Source of the DNA: Gammaproteobacteria bacterium
GTDB lineage: Bacteria; Pseudomonadota; Gammaproteobacteria; Steroidobacterales; Steroidobacteraceae
NCBI GenBank assembly: GCA_017577615.1
Contig: PKRE01000002.1
Coordinates: forward strand, 434,001-498,000
Reading direction: 5' to 3'
Length of the DNA stretch: 64,000 nt
Positions 34,536-43,443 of the stretch are shown piece by piece. Under the pieces are notes generated by a model that had not been told where the DNA came from, did no database searches, and saw only the letters and a list, made by a program, of their open reading frames with translations. The position numbers were made by a program, and so were the translations under genes. Numbering within the stretch: position 1 is the stretch's first letter; the number at the start of each line of letters is the position of its first letter.

Positions 34536-35470
34536 TCACACACGGACCAGATACTTTCCGACGTTTTTCCCTTGCAGCATCTCAATGAATGCACGGGGAA
34601 GCCTCTCGAAACCTTCGACAATGGTTTCCACGGGCCGGACTTTGCCCGTCTTAATCCAGTGCGACATCTGGCTACGAAATTCATCCATCCGACCGACATG
34701 GTCATAGACGATCAACCCTTCCATCCGCACTCGCTTTGCCATGAGCACGCGGGTGGGATCGGGCAAGCTGGGCGGTCGATCGTTGACCTGTGAGATGAAG
34801 CCGACCAGCGGAATGCGCGCAAACGGGCGCAGATGCTCGAGAACGGCGTGACGCATCTCGCCGCCAACGAGATCGAAGTAAATGTCAATGCCGTCCGGGC
34901 AAAGTCGCCCAATATCCGTGGCAAGGTCGCGCGACGCGCGGTAATTGAGTGCCCCATCAAAGCCAAGCTGGCTGGTGAGAAAGTCCACCTTCTCCTGCGA
35001 CCCAGCCAGACCGTAGACTCGGCAGCCGTATACTTTGACAATTTGACCGATCGTGGAACCGACCGCTCCGGCGGCTGAGGACACCAAGACGATCTCGCCC
35101 GGCTTCGGGTTCGCGATGTTCGTCACGGCGAAATAGGCGGTCGCGCCGGGCATTCCCATGATTCCGAGCGCGGTCGAAATAGGAGCCAGGTCGGGATCGA
35201 CTACTGTGATACCCGGTCCGTAATTCTCGATGTTCGTGCCACCATCAGAAATCGCATACTCTTGCCAGCCGAGCATGCCGTGGACGATCTGTCCCTCACG
35301 ATAGTTGGGGTGACGTGACAGCACGATTTCCCCGACCATCCGGCCGAGCACGGTTTCGTTCAACGGCATCGGCTTGCCGTAGCGGGTTGCAGCCTCTATC
35401 CGGGATCGCTGAAACGGGTCCACTGATATGTATTTGGCCCGAATCAGCAGCTCTCCGTCCTTGGGTCTCG
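34536..35470 (-). pseudogene. Zinc-independent NADPH oxidoreductase, 5'-truncated
   Basis: A medium-chain dehydrogenase of the curcumin-reductase/leukotriene-dehydrogenase type. It has MGMPGATAYFAVTNIANPKP, VLVSSAAGAVGSTIGQIVKV, and GLIVYDHVGRMDEFRSQMS near the end. Family proteins start about 40-50 residues before the SVDPFQRSR motif. In-frame sequence upstream of that motif (PKDGELLIRAKYIS) still reads like the family for ~15 residues, then becomes unrelated at about 35470. No family start codon remains. The sequence just upstream is the barrel of a TonB receptor gene, so the true start appears to have been removed by a deletion. Confidence 0.75.
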
Positions 35471-37351
35471 GTGTTGATAGGTCGCACCCGCTGTGACTTG
35501 TCGCGGAATCAGCGCCTTGATCTTCTTGTCCCGGCAGTTGATGCGGACGGTGTATGCGTTCGTGCAGAGGAAGTCGTCCGTGTACTTGCCAGTGTTGAAT
35601 GACATGGCGCCATAGAGGTTCAGGCCCTCGACGGGTGTCCAGCTCGGCTCGAGCTCCAGACCACGGACGCGTGCGCCTGCCGCGTTATCTGTATAGGTTA
35701 CGACTGTGCCAGGGTAAAGAACTGGTAGCTGCAGGCCGTCATAATCGGCCTGGAAGATCGCCGCGTTCAAACGGAAGGTGCGATCAGCAGTCTGAAATTT
35801 GACGCCGGCTTCGTAGCTATCGACGTATTCTGGGCCATAGGGCAGTGGCCGCCCGATTTCTCCGCCAACAATCGACGTTGGCGAGATGGTGTTAAATCCA
35901 CCTGACTTGAAGCCCCGCGTGTACGTCGCGTAGGCCATTACGCCCTCATTAATATTCCAGTTTACGCCGACCTTCGGGGTCCACGCATCGAAGTCGGCCC
36001 GCTCGTCCTGCGGATATGAAATGTTCTGATAATAGAACTGACGGAAGTAAGCCTTTTCCTCCGTGTAGCGCACGCCGCCGATGAGGAAAACATCATCAAT
36101 CACTTCGTAGCGCATTTCTGCGAAAGCAGCATATGCCCGTGTCTTTCGTTCGAGCAGGTGGCCGACGGCATAGCCGAAAAACCCGCGCTCCATCTCACCG
36201 TGTTCATCGAAGTAATACAGGCCGAACACACCGGTCAGTCGGCCAAGATCCAGCTCCAAGTTCACTTCCTGGCTGAAATTGCGGTTCTGCGCCGTATAGT
36301 CGGTGCCCAGGTCGGTGGTACCCGCGCGCTGCGCGAACGGTACCGACTGGATCACGTCAAGATCCCGGTACCCCGTGGTCGCTGTCAGCGTCACCGCATC
36401 CGACAGCTCGAGAACCGCGTTGATCGAGCCACCATAGCTGGTCAGGCCCTGGGCGTAGGGGCCACTCAGCTCGCTGCGGTAAAGGTTGCGATTCGGCGAC
36501 GCCCACGGATTGTCGACACCGGGCAAGACCGTGAGAGGCACGCCGATCGATGGGTCGGATTTATCGCGGTGGTAGTCAGCTCCGATCTCGACCTCGAAGT
36601 TGCTGGTGGGGGTAAGGAGCAATTTGCCACGGACCGTGTACTTGTCCTTCTTGCCCATTTTGCGGCCGTATGCCGGGGCCTCGATGAACCCGTCGCCGCT
36701 CTCATGGACGAGGCTGATCGAAGCGGCCGCCAACTCGTCGGCAATCGGTCCGCTCATGTAACCACGAAGCAAAAGCGAGTCGCGGCTGCCGCGTGACACG
36801 TCTCCGCGCGCGGTGAAATCCCAACTCGGGCGCCTCGTGATAATCTTGATCGCGCCACCAGAAGTGTTTCGACCATAGAGTGTCCCTTGCGGCCCGCGTA
36901 GCACTTCCACCCGATCGACGTCATAGAGCGAGAAGAACGCGCCGTTCGTGCGCGGCTCGTACACGTTGTCGACGTAAACACCGACCGCGGGGTCGTACAT
37001 CACGCCGTGATTTTCCTGGCCGATACCACGCAGGACGATGCGTGCAGCGTTCGAGGTACCAGTGCCTGGCTGAATAACTAGGCCTGGAACCTGGGTGGAG
37101 ATCGTCCTCACGTCGATGATTTGACGTTCCTGCAGCAACGTATCGCTGAATGCCGACACGGCAATTGGCGTCTTTTGAAGCGTGGAAGTGGTGCGCTGGG
37201 CAGTGACAACGATCTCGTTCAAAACACTCGAGGCTTCCTGCGTGACATCGCCTTCTGGAGCATCTTGCGCTGTTGCGCTCAACGGTGCGATCAAGAAAAC
37301 GCCGGCCGCAACCCCTGCAAAGCCAAACTGCAAACGTCCGATAAGCGACAT
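35444..37351 (-). pseudogene. TonB-dependent receptor, C-terminally truncated at a deletion junction
   Basis: The frame has 635 residues. The signal peptide (FGFAGVAAGVFLIAPLSATA), TonB box (SSVLNEIVVTAQR), plug (RIVLRGIGQENHGVMYDPAV, then VEVLRGPQGTLYGRNTSGGA) and most barrel strands are intact. It stops after PRQVTAGATYQHRDPRTESC, short of the last barrel strands and without a terminal aromatic. The last few codons run into the body of the oxidoreductase, which uses another frame over the same 27 bases. It is therefore a receptor joined to a second gene, probably non-functional in outer-membrane insertion. Confidence 0.82.
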
Positions 37352-38567
37352 CTTACCCCCCCTTTTGCTACGACACCGCTACGGCGAGCGACGCGATGTA
37401 TAGGCCCCTACATAGGCTCTTGCGGGCCATGAGCCTGAGCGCTCGCGCAAAGCTGTTTCGCAGCTTGATGTTTGATGTTAATACGATTAGTTCGTTAACT
37501 TAGATATCGCCGTCAACTTCGATATCCACGTAATGTTTGGCAGCAGTGTTGTCAACACAAACCAGCGCTACCCGCCCCGAGGCGTCCTTTTCATCCATCC
37601 GCGCGCGCCATAATGCTTTCCAGCTCAACCACCCTGGAGCGAGCACTGCAAACGATGAAGTGACAACGATTGAGCGCAGAGGCTTGGTCGTCGATGATCG
37701 AGAAGTTCGAGGCCAGAGGCAGTCGGACACAGCATGGGACCGAGCCTCATAAGCCACCTGGCAGACGAGCAAGGATGCCGGATCCGAAGCAGCTGCCGCT
37801 GGTGGCAGTAACCACGGTGGTGGGCCTTCCCAACCCGAGGCGTGTCAAGTGGCGATCACGCACACACGGTGCTTGCGTACTCGCGAGCCGATCAACGATA
37901 CCGAGTCACTCCCGTTCTCGATGAGAGCCACTTGCCGGTTCACACATCCAAAGTGCGCGACTCCGAGACCGCCGCGCTCTCCCCGGATCGATACGACATC
38001 ATTGGTCGCAAGGTCGGCTACCGCCTGGCACAGCTGGCACAGCGTCGGGGCAGCCATGAGATCCCGAAATATGTGCACCGACTGCCAAGACGTATCCAGA
38101 ATTTACGGCTCTGACGCGTGAGTTACCTGTGAGCATTCACTGTTGAGCACTTCGTCACACTGGATTAAACGCAAGCTCGCCGCACACGACGGGAGGCAAA
38201 GTGGAAGAGATATTTTTCAAGCTCGTATCGCAACAGTCACAATACGCCAACAACTCGGCACGTATTGCATCGCGTAGCGCCATCTGACGCGCTTGGTCAG
38301 ACAAACGAGCGGATCGCCCGTGGTCAATCAAGAGACAAGCGATGCTGCGCGTATCAAGCGCGTCGAAAATTCGCCCACTCTGTGCCAGATCGTCGACGTC
38401 GGTAGTCAGTCAAGCGCAGATAGGCGAATCACCGGATGGTCGGCGTCGTTGTGGCTGTTAGTGTTGAGCCGTGCTTCGCACCGGCCGTGAGAAAGCGGTC
38501 GTGGAAGGGAAACGCTGACTCGATGCGTTCCCGACATGTCATCGTCACGCGAACACGGGAGGACGCA
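37352..38567. other. 1.2-kb region of transposon remnants and non-coding DNA
   Basis: No intact gene. The part at 37842-38114 reads as an IS66-type transposase fragment. The rest has short frames on both strands without support. Together with the deletion junction at 35.47 kb it marks a rearranged patch. Confidence 0.5.
37842..38114 (+). mobile_element. IS66-family transposase (TnpC) remnant
   Basis: An in-frame stretch of ~90 codons contains SPDRYDIIGRKVGYRLAQLA and SHEIPKYVHRLPRRI. This resembles the IS66 TnpC segment that reads IGEKVTYRLAQ, then GSYVVLKYVRPVIK. The preceding KVRDSETAALSPD also fits the T-V-R-D-P spacing seen just before it in IS66. Start, end and catalytic DDE residues are absent, so it is a relic. 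Terminal repeats were not found. Confidence 0.5.
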
Positions 38568-39452
38568 ATGTCCTTAGACGTCATGTCCTTGGAGCCGTAT
38601 CGAAGACAACGTCTCGTGATACTGAAACCGAGCACGTCGGTGCTCGATGCCGCCCGCGCAATCGAGCAGAATCGCATCGGAGCGATCATCGTGCAGGACG
38701 AGGGACGCATTGTTGGCATCGTCACAGATCGCGACCTCGCAGTACGCGCCCTCGGTCGAGCGCTCGACCCGAACACGACAACGCTCGCGGAAGTCATGAG
38801 CGCTCCTCCCATCACGCTTTCGCCGACGAACATACGTGCCGACGCGGTACGGCTGATGAAGCAATACAACGTTCGCCGCATCCCGCTCGTGGAAAACGAG
38901 CGCGTTGTCGGCATCGTGACGCTGGATGATCTATTGTTGGACGAAGCAGCGCCGCTCGACGAGCTTGCGGGAATCGTCGAGACGCAGCTCGGCGAGGGTG
39001 GACCTGCGGAATCGCCGCGCTCGCCGGCACAGCAGCGCAGGCAGGCACGTGCAACTGCCGCCTTCCGCCGTTTCCTCAACGCGGTGCGAGACAGCACAGG
39101 CATTCAAGATATCGATCAGGCCCACACTGCCCTGCTCATCGTATTGCGGCATTTGCTGCGTCGATTGACGCCGGAAGAGGCGAGCGACCTGGCGGCGCAG
39201 CTACCGTCGTTGCTTCAGGAGGAGCTGCGCACGGTGCCGCCCGGCCCGGACAAGAGCATCACGCGAGAGACCATCGAAGAGGAGCTGGCGCAGCAGCTGC
39301 ACATGGATCGAAGCCGGGCCGCAACGTTGTTCGAGAACGTCGGCGCGGCGATTGCCTCGAGTGTGAGCCCTGGCCAAATGGAGGACGTCTGCAGTCAGCT
39401 ACCCGCGAACATGCGCCGCGCCTTCGAGCCCGCCGGCATGCGGCCTCATTGA
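38568..39452 (+). CDS. CBS-pair and DUF2267 protein
   Basis: From ATG 38568, with GGGAGG 5 bases upstream, the product has 294 residues. Residues ~10-130 form a CBS pair (LKPSTSVLDAARAIEQNRIG, then IIVQDEGRIVGIVTDRDLAV and KQYNVRRIPLVENERVVGIV), which usually binds adenosine nucleotides. After an Arg/Ala linker, the rest is DUF2267 (FRRFLNAVRDSTGIQDIDQA, then VLRHLLRRLTPEEASDLAAQ and GQMEDVCSQLPANMRRAFEP). The pairing suggests an energy- or stress-sensing protein. The original frame could extend upstream but without a ribosome site. Confidence 0.88.
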   Translation: MSLDVMSLEPYRRQRLVILKPSTSVLDAARAIEQNRIGAIIVQDEGRIVGIVTDRDLAVRALGRALDPNTTTLAEVMSAPPITLSPTNIRADAVRLMKQYNVRRIPLVENERVVGIVTLDDLLLDEAAPLDELAGIVETQLGEGGPAESPRSPAQQRRQARATAAFRRFLNAVRDSTGIQDIDQAHTALLIVLRHLLRRLTPEEASDLAAQLPSLLQEELRTVPPGPDKSITRETIEEELAQQLHMDRSRAATLFENVGAAIASSVSPGQMEDVCSQLPANMRRAFEPAGMRPH

Positions 39453-39488
39453 GCGACCGAGGCGCGCGCGCAGGGACGCGCGGCGTGG

Positions 39489-39839
39489 CTACATCGTGTG
39501 AGTCGGCTTGTCGCCGCCGAGGGCGCCGGCGAGATAGCTTTCGATCTTGCGCTGGGTATTGCCGCGATCCTGCTCGCTGAATTGCACGCCAATACCCGCA
39601 GTGCGCTTGCCCTGCGCGCCTTTCGGTGTCATCCAGATGACGCGGCCGGCGACGGGCAGCTTTTCGTCTTCGCCCATGAGATTGAGCAGCATGAATACCT
39701 CGTCGCCCAGGCGATAGTTGCTGTTCGTCGGAATGAACAAGCCGCCGTTCTTCACGAACGGCATATATGCCAAGTACAAGGCGCTCTTGTCCTTGATCGT
39801 CAGGGTCAGAAGCCCTGGTTTGCTGCTCGGCTGACGCAT
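39489..39839 (-). CDS. pilZ: Type IV pilus assembly protein PilZ
   Basis: From ATG 39839 the product has 116 residues and is the small PilZ of type IV pilus biogenesis. It has LTIKDKSALYLAYMPFVKNG, GGLFIPTNSNYRLGDEVFML and VAGRVIWMTPKGAQGKRTAG, then IGVQFSEQDRG. The canonical c-di-GMP motif RxxxR is not visible, as expected for the pilus PilZ that binds PilB rather than c-di-GMP. It follows holB by 16 bp, the usual holB-pilZ order of gammaproteobacteria. Confidence 0.93.
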   Translation of the reverse strand: MRQPSSKPGLLTLTIKDKSALYLAYMPFVKNGGLFIPTNSNYRLGDEVFMLLNLMGEDEKLPVAGRVIWMTPKGAQGKRTAGIGVQFSEQDRGNTQRKIESYLAGALGGDKPTHTM

Positions 39840-39855
39840 CGGTATCGACTCCGGC

Positions 39856-40899
39856 CTAACGTGGGCTGCGCGCTGACGGCGTCGCCTGCGGCGCCAGCAC
39901 GTCCAAGAGTGCGTAGAGCCATGACGTGACCGCCAGCTCACGCTGAAGCGCGGTACGAGCCAGCTGTGCCTTCAGAGCTCGCGCGCGGTCCACCAGCTGA
40001 TAGATGCCGCTTATGTTCAACGTGCCGGCAGACCTTGGCAAGTGCACAGGTCGACTTGGAAACGTGACGAGCTCTGCATTTCCAGTAAGAGCTCCGCGCG
40101 CCAGCGACTGTAACCAGAGGTCCAACCACATCAGACGAGCCGGTAGCTGCTCGTCGGCCCAGGACGGCGCGACCTGCGTCACATCGGCCTTACCGGACAA
40201 CAGAGCGCTGAGCGACTGATGCATGTCTTCGTGCAGCTTGGCGAAGGAACCCCGCGCATGCTCCAACGCCTTGAGCGGTGCGCGGCCGGCGAATTCCAGC
40301 ACGTCCGGCGAAACTGGCTGCCCGAGCTCCGCCTCCACCCAGGCACGAGCCTGCTCGAGGGACGGACCCACGACCGACAACTTGAGACAGCGACTGCGCA
40401 CGGTCGGCAACAACGCGGACGGCTGCGAGGTGAGCAGGATCAAGAGACTGGCAGGCGCGGGCTCTTCGAGCGTCTTGAGCAGACTATTGGCCGCGGCGAT
40501 CGTCATCTGATGGGCGGGCTCGAGCACCGCGACCTTGTAGCCCTGCCGATAGCTGGTCTTGGTCAAACGCTCGCACATCGCACGCACTTGATCGATGGAC
40601 AGCTGCTGCTTGTCCTCCTCTGGCCGCACCCAGATCAAATCGGGATGTGTCTGCGCCTCGATCAGCTTGCAGCTTGCGCATTCGCCGCAAGGCCCCAACC
40701 GCTCGGGGCCTCGTGTGTCGCACAGCACTGCCGCGGCAAGCCACGCCGCCAAGCACCCTTTGCCGATTCCGTCGGCACCGTGCATGAGGAGCGCGTGCGA
40801 TAGCCGCCCGCCGATCCACGCGGACCGAAGTTGTTCAACAGCCGCGGCGTGCCACGGCAACAGCTTCGGAGGAGGCAGAGAAACGACTTCTTCGGCCAT
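39856..40899 (-). CDS. holB: DNA polymerase III delta-prime subunit HolB
   Basis: HolB is the delta-prime part of the clamp loader. The 347-residue product has the AAA+ Walker A-type loop MHGADGIGKGCLAAWLA, the zinc-binding cysteines in LGPCGECASCKLIEAQTHPD, and the sensor region VAVLEPAHQMTIAAANSLLK, LKTLEEPAPASLLILLTSQP. The C-terminal collar domain is less conserved. The gap to tmk is 17 bp. Confidence 0.93.
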   Translation of the reverse strand: MAEEVVSLPPPKLLPWHAAAVEQLRSAWIGGRLSHALLMHGADGIGKGCLAAWLAAAVLCDTRGPERLGPCGECASCKLIEAQTHPDLIWVRPEEDKQQLSIDQVRAMCERLTKTSYRQGYKVAVLEPAHQMTIAAANSLLKTLEEPAPASLLILLTSQPSALLPTVRSRCLKLSVVGPSLEQARAWVEAELGQPVSPDVLEFAGRAPLKALEHARGSFAKLHEDMHQSLSALLSGKADVTQVAPSWADEQLPARLMWLDLWLQSLARGALTGNAELVTFPSRPVHLPRSAGTLNISGIYQLVDRARALKAQLARTALQRELAVTSWLYALLDVLAPQATPSARSPR

Positions 40900-40916
40900 G
40901 AGCGCTTGGGCTCCGC

Positions 40917-41564
40917 TCAGCTCTTGGAATCGACCAGCCGCTTCCCGACAGCGGCGCGCAGATTGGCTGTAACGACCTCGAGCGGCTCGCTTGCGTCGAT
41001 GACAACGATCCGGTCGGGCTCGGCGTTGGCGCGCGCGAGATAAGTAGCCCGCACACGCTCAAAGAAGGCGCGCTGCTCGAGCTCGAAGCGATCCGCCATA
41101 CCATTGGTGCGGTTACGCTTCTGCGCTCGAGCCACGCCGATCTCCACCGGCGCATCGAGCAGCAGCGTGAGATCCGGACGCAGCCCTGCCAACACCGTCC
41201 GCTCGAGCGTTGCGATGAGCTCGGTATCGAACCCCCTGCCGCCGCCTTGGTATGCGTAGGTCGCATCGATGAAACGATCGCATAGCACCCACGCGCCACG
41301 CTCGAGCGCTGGCTTGATGAGGTTCTCCACGTGCGTCGCGCGCGCGGCGAACATGAGCAGCAGCTCGCAAACGGCAGGCATGCTCTCTTCGCTCGTCTCG
41401 AGCAGCAAGGTGCGGATCCGTTCCGCACGCGGCGTGCCGCCAGGCTCACGCGTCACCACGACATCGATGCCTTGCCCGGCAAGCCAATCGCGCAGCAATC
41501 CGACTTGGGTCGACTTGCCTACACCCTCCCCACCTTCGATCGTGATGAATCTGCCACGCGTCAT
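40917..41564 (-). CDS. tmk: Thymidylate kinase
   Basis: Tmk phosphorylates dTMP to dTDP. The 215-residue product has the P-loop FITIEGGEGVGKSTQVGLL, the DR signature in CDRFIDATYAYQGGGRGFDT, and the LID Arg-rich segment RAQKRNRTNGMADRFE. The start overlaps the mltG stop by ATGA (41561-41564), so the two are coupled. Confidence 0.95.
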   Translation of the reverse strand: MTRGRFITIEGGEGVGKSTQVGLLRDWLAGQGIDVVVTREPGGTPRAERIRTLLLETSEESMPAVCELLLMFAARATHVENLIKPALERGAWVLCDRFIDATYAYQGGGRGFDTELIATLERTVLAGLRPDLTLLLDAPVEIGVARAQKRNRTNGMADRFELEQRAFFERVRATYLARANAEPDRIVVIDASEPLEVVTANLRAAVGKRLVDSKS

Positions 41565-42628
41565 TGTCGTCGCTCGCGCAGCTTGCGCAGGTAGCGCTGC
41601 ACCGCGGCCTCGTGCTCTGCAAGCGTCTTCGAAAAGTAATGGCTGCCGTCAGGCTCTCCGGTCGCCACGAAGAATAGCGCACCCGTGACCTGCGGGCGCG
41701 TCGCCGCCCGCAACGAGCCGAGACCGGGCATGGCGATGGGCGTGGGCGGCAAGCCCGCTCGTGTGTACGTGTTGTACGGCGTATCGCGCAGCAAGTCTGC
41801 CTTGCGGATGTTGCCGTCGTAGCGATCCAACATGCCGTAGATCACCGTCGGATCGGTCTGCAGTCGCATGCCGCGGCGCAGACGCTCGACGAACACGCCC
41901 GCAACGATCGGCCGTTCGGCTTCGAGCGCCGTTTCTTTCTCGATGATGGACGCCAAGATCAGCGCCTCGTAGGGAGTGGCAAGCGGCAAGTCCGGATCGC
42001 GTGCATCCCAGGCTGCCTGCAGCTCCCTTTGCATGCGCTCGCGGGCGATGCGCAGGATCTCCAAATCGCTCGTGCCGCGCGGGAACCAGTAAGTATCTGG
42101 AAAGAACTGCCCCTCCGGATGCACACCCGGTGCGCCGAGCGCAGCCATCATCTCCTCGGGAGTGCGGTCCGTGAACTGCGCATCCACTGCCTCGTGCGCG
42201 GCCAGAACCTTGCGAAGGTCGTAGAACGTCGTGCCTTCGACGAAGGTGATGCTGTGCAGAAGCACGCGCCCGGAGCTCAGATGCTCGAGCAAGGTGCGCG
42301 GCGTGAGCCCCGGATCCAGCGCATACTCGCCGGCTTTGATGCTCGTGGCACGATCCGTAAGGCGCGCCCATGCAACCCACAGCCCCGGTCGGTCCAGCAC
42401 ACCGGCTTCATGCAACGCATTCGCGACCGAACGCAAGCTCGCGCCACGCGCAACCTCGAAAACTCTCGTGGTGGTCAGACCTTCGAGCGGTGTGTCGAGC
42501 CAGCGGTACGCCCACCAGCCCGCGACGATCGCAACGAGGGCTGCGAGCGCCGCCACGAGAATCACTGCGCGGAGAAGCGCTCGGCCGAACAAACGATTCA
42601 TCTTTCCACGCTGCGAGCGTCTACGCAT
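41561..42628 (-). CDS. mltG: Endolytic murein transglycosylase MltG
   Basis: MltG cuts nascent glycan strands at the inner membrane. From ATG 42628, which overlaps the pabC stop as ATGA, the product has 355 residues. One N-terminal membrane anchor (LRAVILVAALAALVAIVAGW) is followed by a LysM-like region (FEVARGASLRSVANALHEAG) and the YceG catalytic domain: ALILASIIEKETALEAERPI with the catalytic Glu, and RLQTDPTVIYGM. A downstream ATG 42601 (MNRLFGRAL) is also possible. Confidence 0.94.
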   Translation of the reverse strand: MRRRSQRGKMNRLFGRALLRAVILVAALAALVAIVAGWWAYRWLDTPLEGLTTTRVFEVARGASLRSVANALHEAGVLDRPGLWVAWARLTDRATSIKAGEYALDPGLTPRTLLEHLSSGRVLLHSITFVEGTTFYDLRKVLAAHEAVDAQFTDRTPEEMMAALGAPGVHPEGQFFPDTYWFPRGTSDLEILRIARERMQRELQAAWDARDPDLPLATPYEALILASIIEKETALEAERPIVAGVFVERLRRGMRLQTDPTVIYGMLDRYDGNIRKADLLRDTPYNTYTRAGLPPTPIAMPGLGSLRAATRPQVTGALFFVATGEPDGSHYFSKTLAEHEAAVQRYLRKLRERRQ

Positions 42629-43443
42629 CACACGCCCAACGCCGCTCTGAGCTGATCCGACACGACGCGCCGTGTCCATTGTTTCGCTTCGAGTGAGCCG
42701 ACGGCGCGGATACCGCGCACGGCGTTGGTCAGAAACACTTCTTCCGCCGAATCCAGATCGTGCGGCCACAGCGGCTCTTCGCGGACCGCCATGCCGAGCT
42801 GCTTGGCGATGCGCAAGACCTGTCCGCGCATGACGCCGCGCACGCCGGCGTAGCGAAGGTCGGGTGTAAGCAGCGCTCCATCACGGAAGATGAACACATT
42901 GCTTGACGTGGCACACACGAGCTCGCCCTCGGTGTCCATCATCAAGCCCTCATCGATTGCAGGGTCATTCCATTCGGCTTGCGCCAACACCTGCTCGAGC
43001 CGATTGAGATGCTTGATGCCAGCAAGTCGTTCGTTTCGGCCAAGACGCGTTTCACACCAGCGAAGACGCAACATTCGCTGCGTATCGTTTTCGGGTGCTG
43101 AATAGGCGGCGACCACTCGTGTGGGAACCGGTTCGCCCGAAGGCCGATAACCGCGTGCCCCGCTGCCGCGTGAGACGATGATCTTGAGCACAGCGCTGTG
43201 CAGGTTTGCGGTGACTGTCGCAATCTCGGCGCGCAAAGTGGCGCTATCCGGCACCGGGATGCCGAGACGCTCGCAGCCCTCGCGCAACCGCTGCAGATGC
43301 GCATCGAGGAAGCGCACCGTGCCGCGCTCGAAGCGCATCGTCTCGAACACGCCGTCGCCGTACTGAAAGCCGCGATCGTTCACCGGCAAGGCCTGCGCAA
43401 GATCACTGGGTCGATGTCCGTTCACGAGCACTGCGACAGTCAT
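42628..43443 (-). CDS. pabC: Aminodeoxychorismate lyase PabC
   Basis: PabC removes pyruvate from 4-amino-4-deoxychorismate to give p-aminobenzoate for folate. The 271-residue product is a class IV PLP enzyme: VNDRGFQYGDGVFETMRFER, the catalytic Lys in LAGIKHLNRLEQVLAQAEWN, and EVFLTNAVRGIRAVGSLE near the C-terminus. Its start overlaps the pabB stop by 4 bp. Confidence 0.93.
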   Translation of the reverse strand: MTVAVLVNGHRPSDLAQALPVNDRGFQYGDGVFETMRFERGTVRFLDAHLQRLREGCERLGIPVPDSATLRAEIATVTANLHSAVLKIIVSRGSGARGYRPSGEPVPTRVVAAYSAPENDTQRMLRLRWCETRLGRNERLAGIKHLNRLEQVLAQAEWNDPAIDEGLMMDTEGELVCATSSNVFIFRDGALLTPDLRYAGVRGVMRGQVLRIAKQLGMAVREEPLWPHDLDSAEEVFLTNAVRGIRAVGSLEAKQWTRRVVSDQLRAALGV

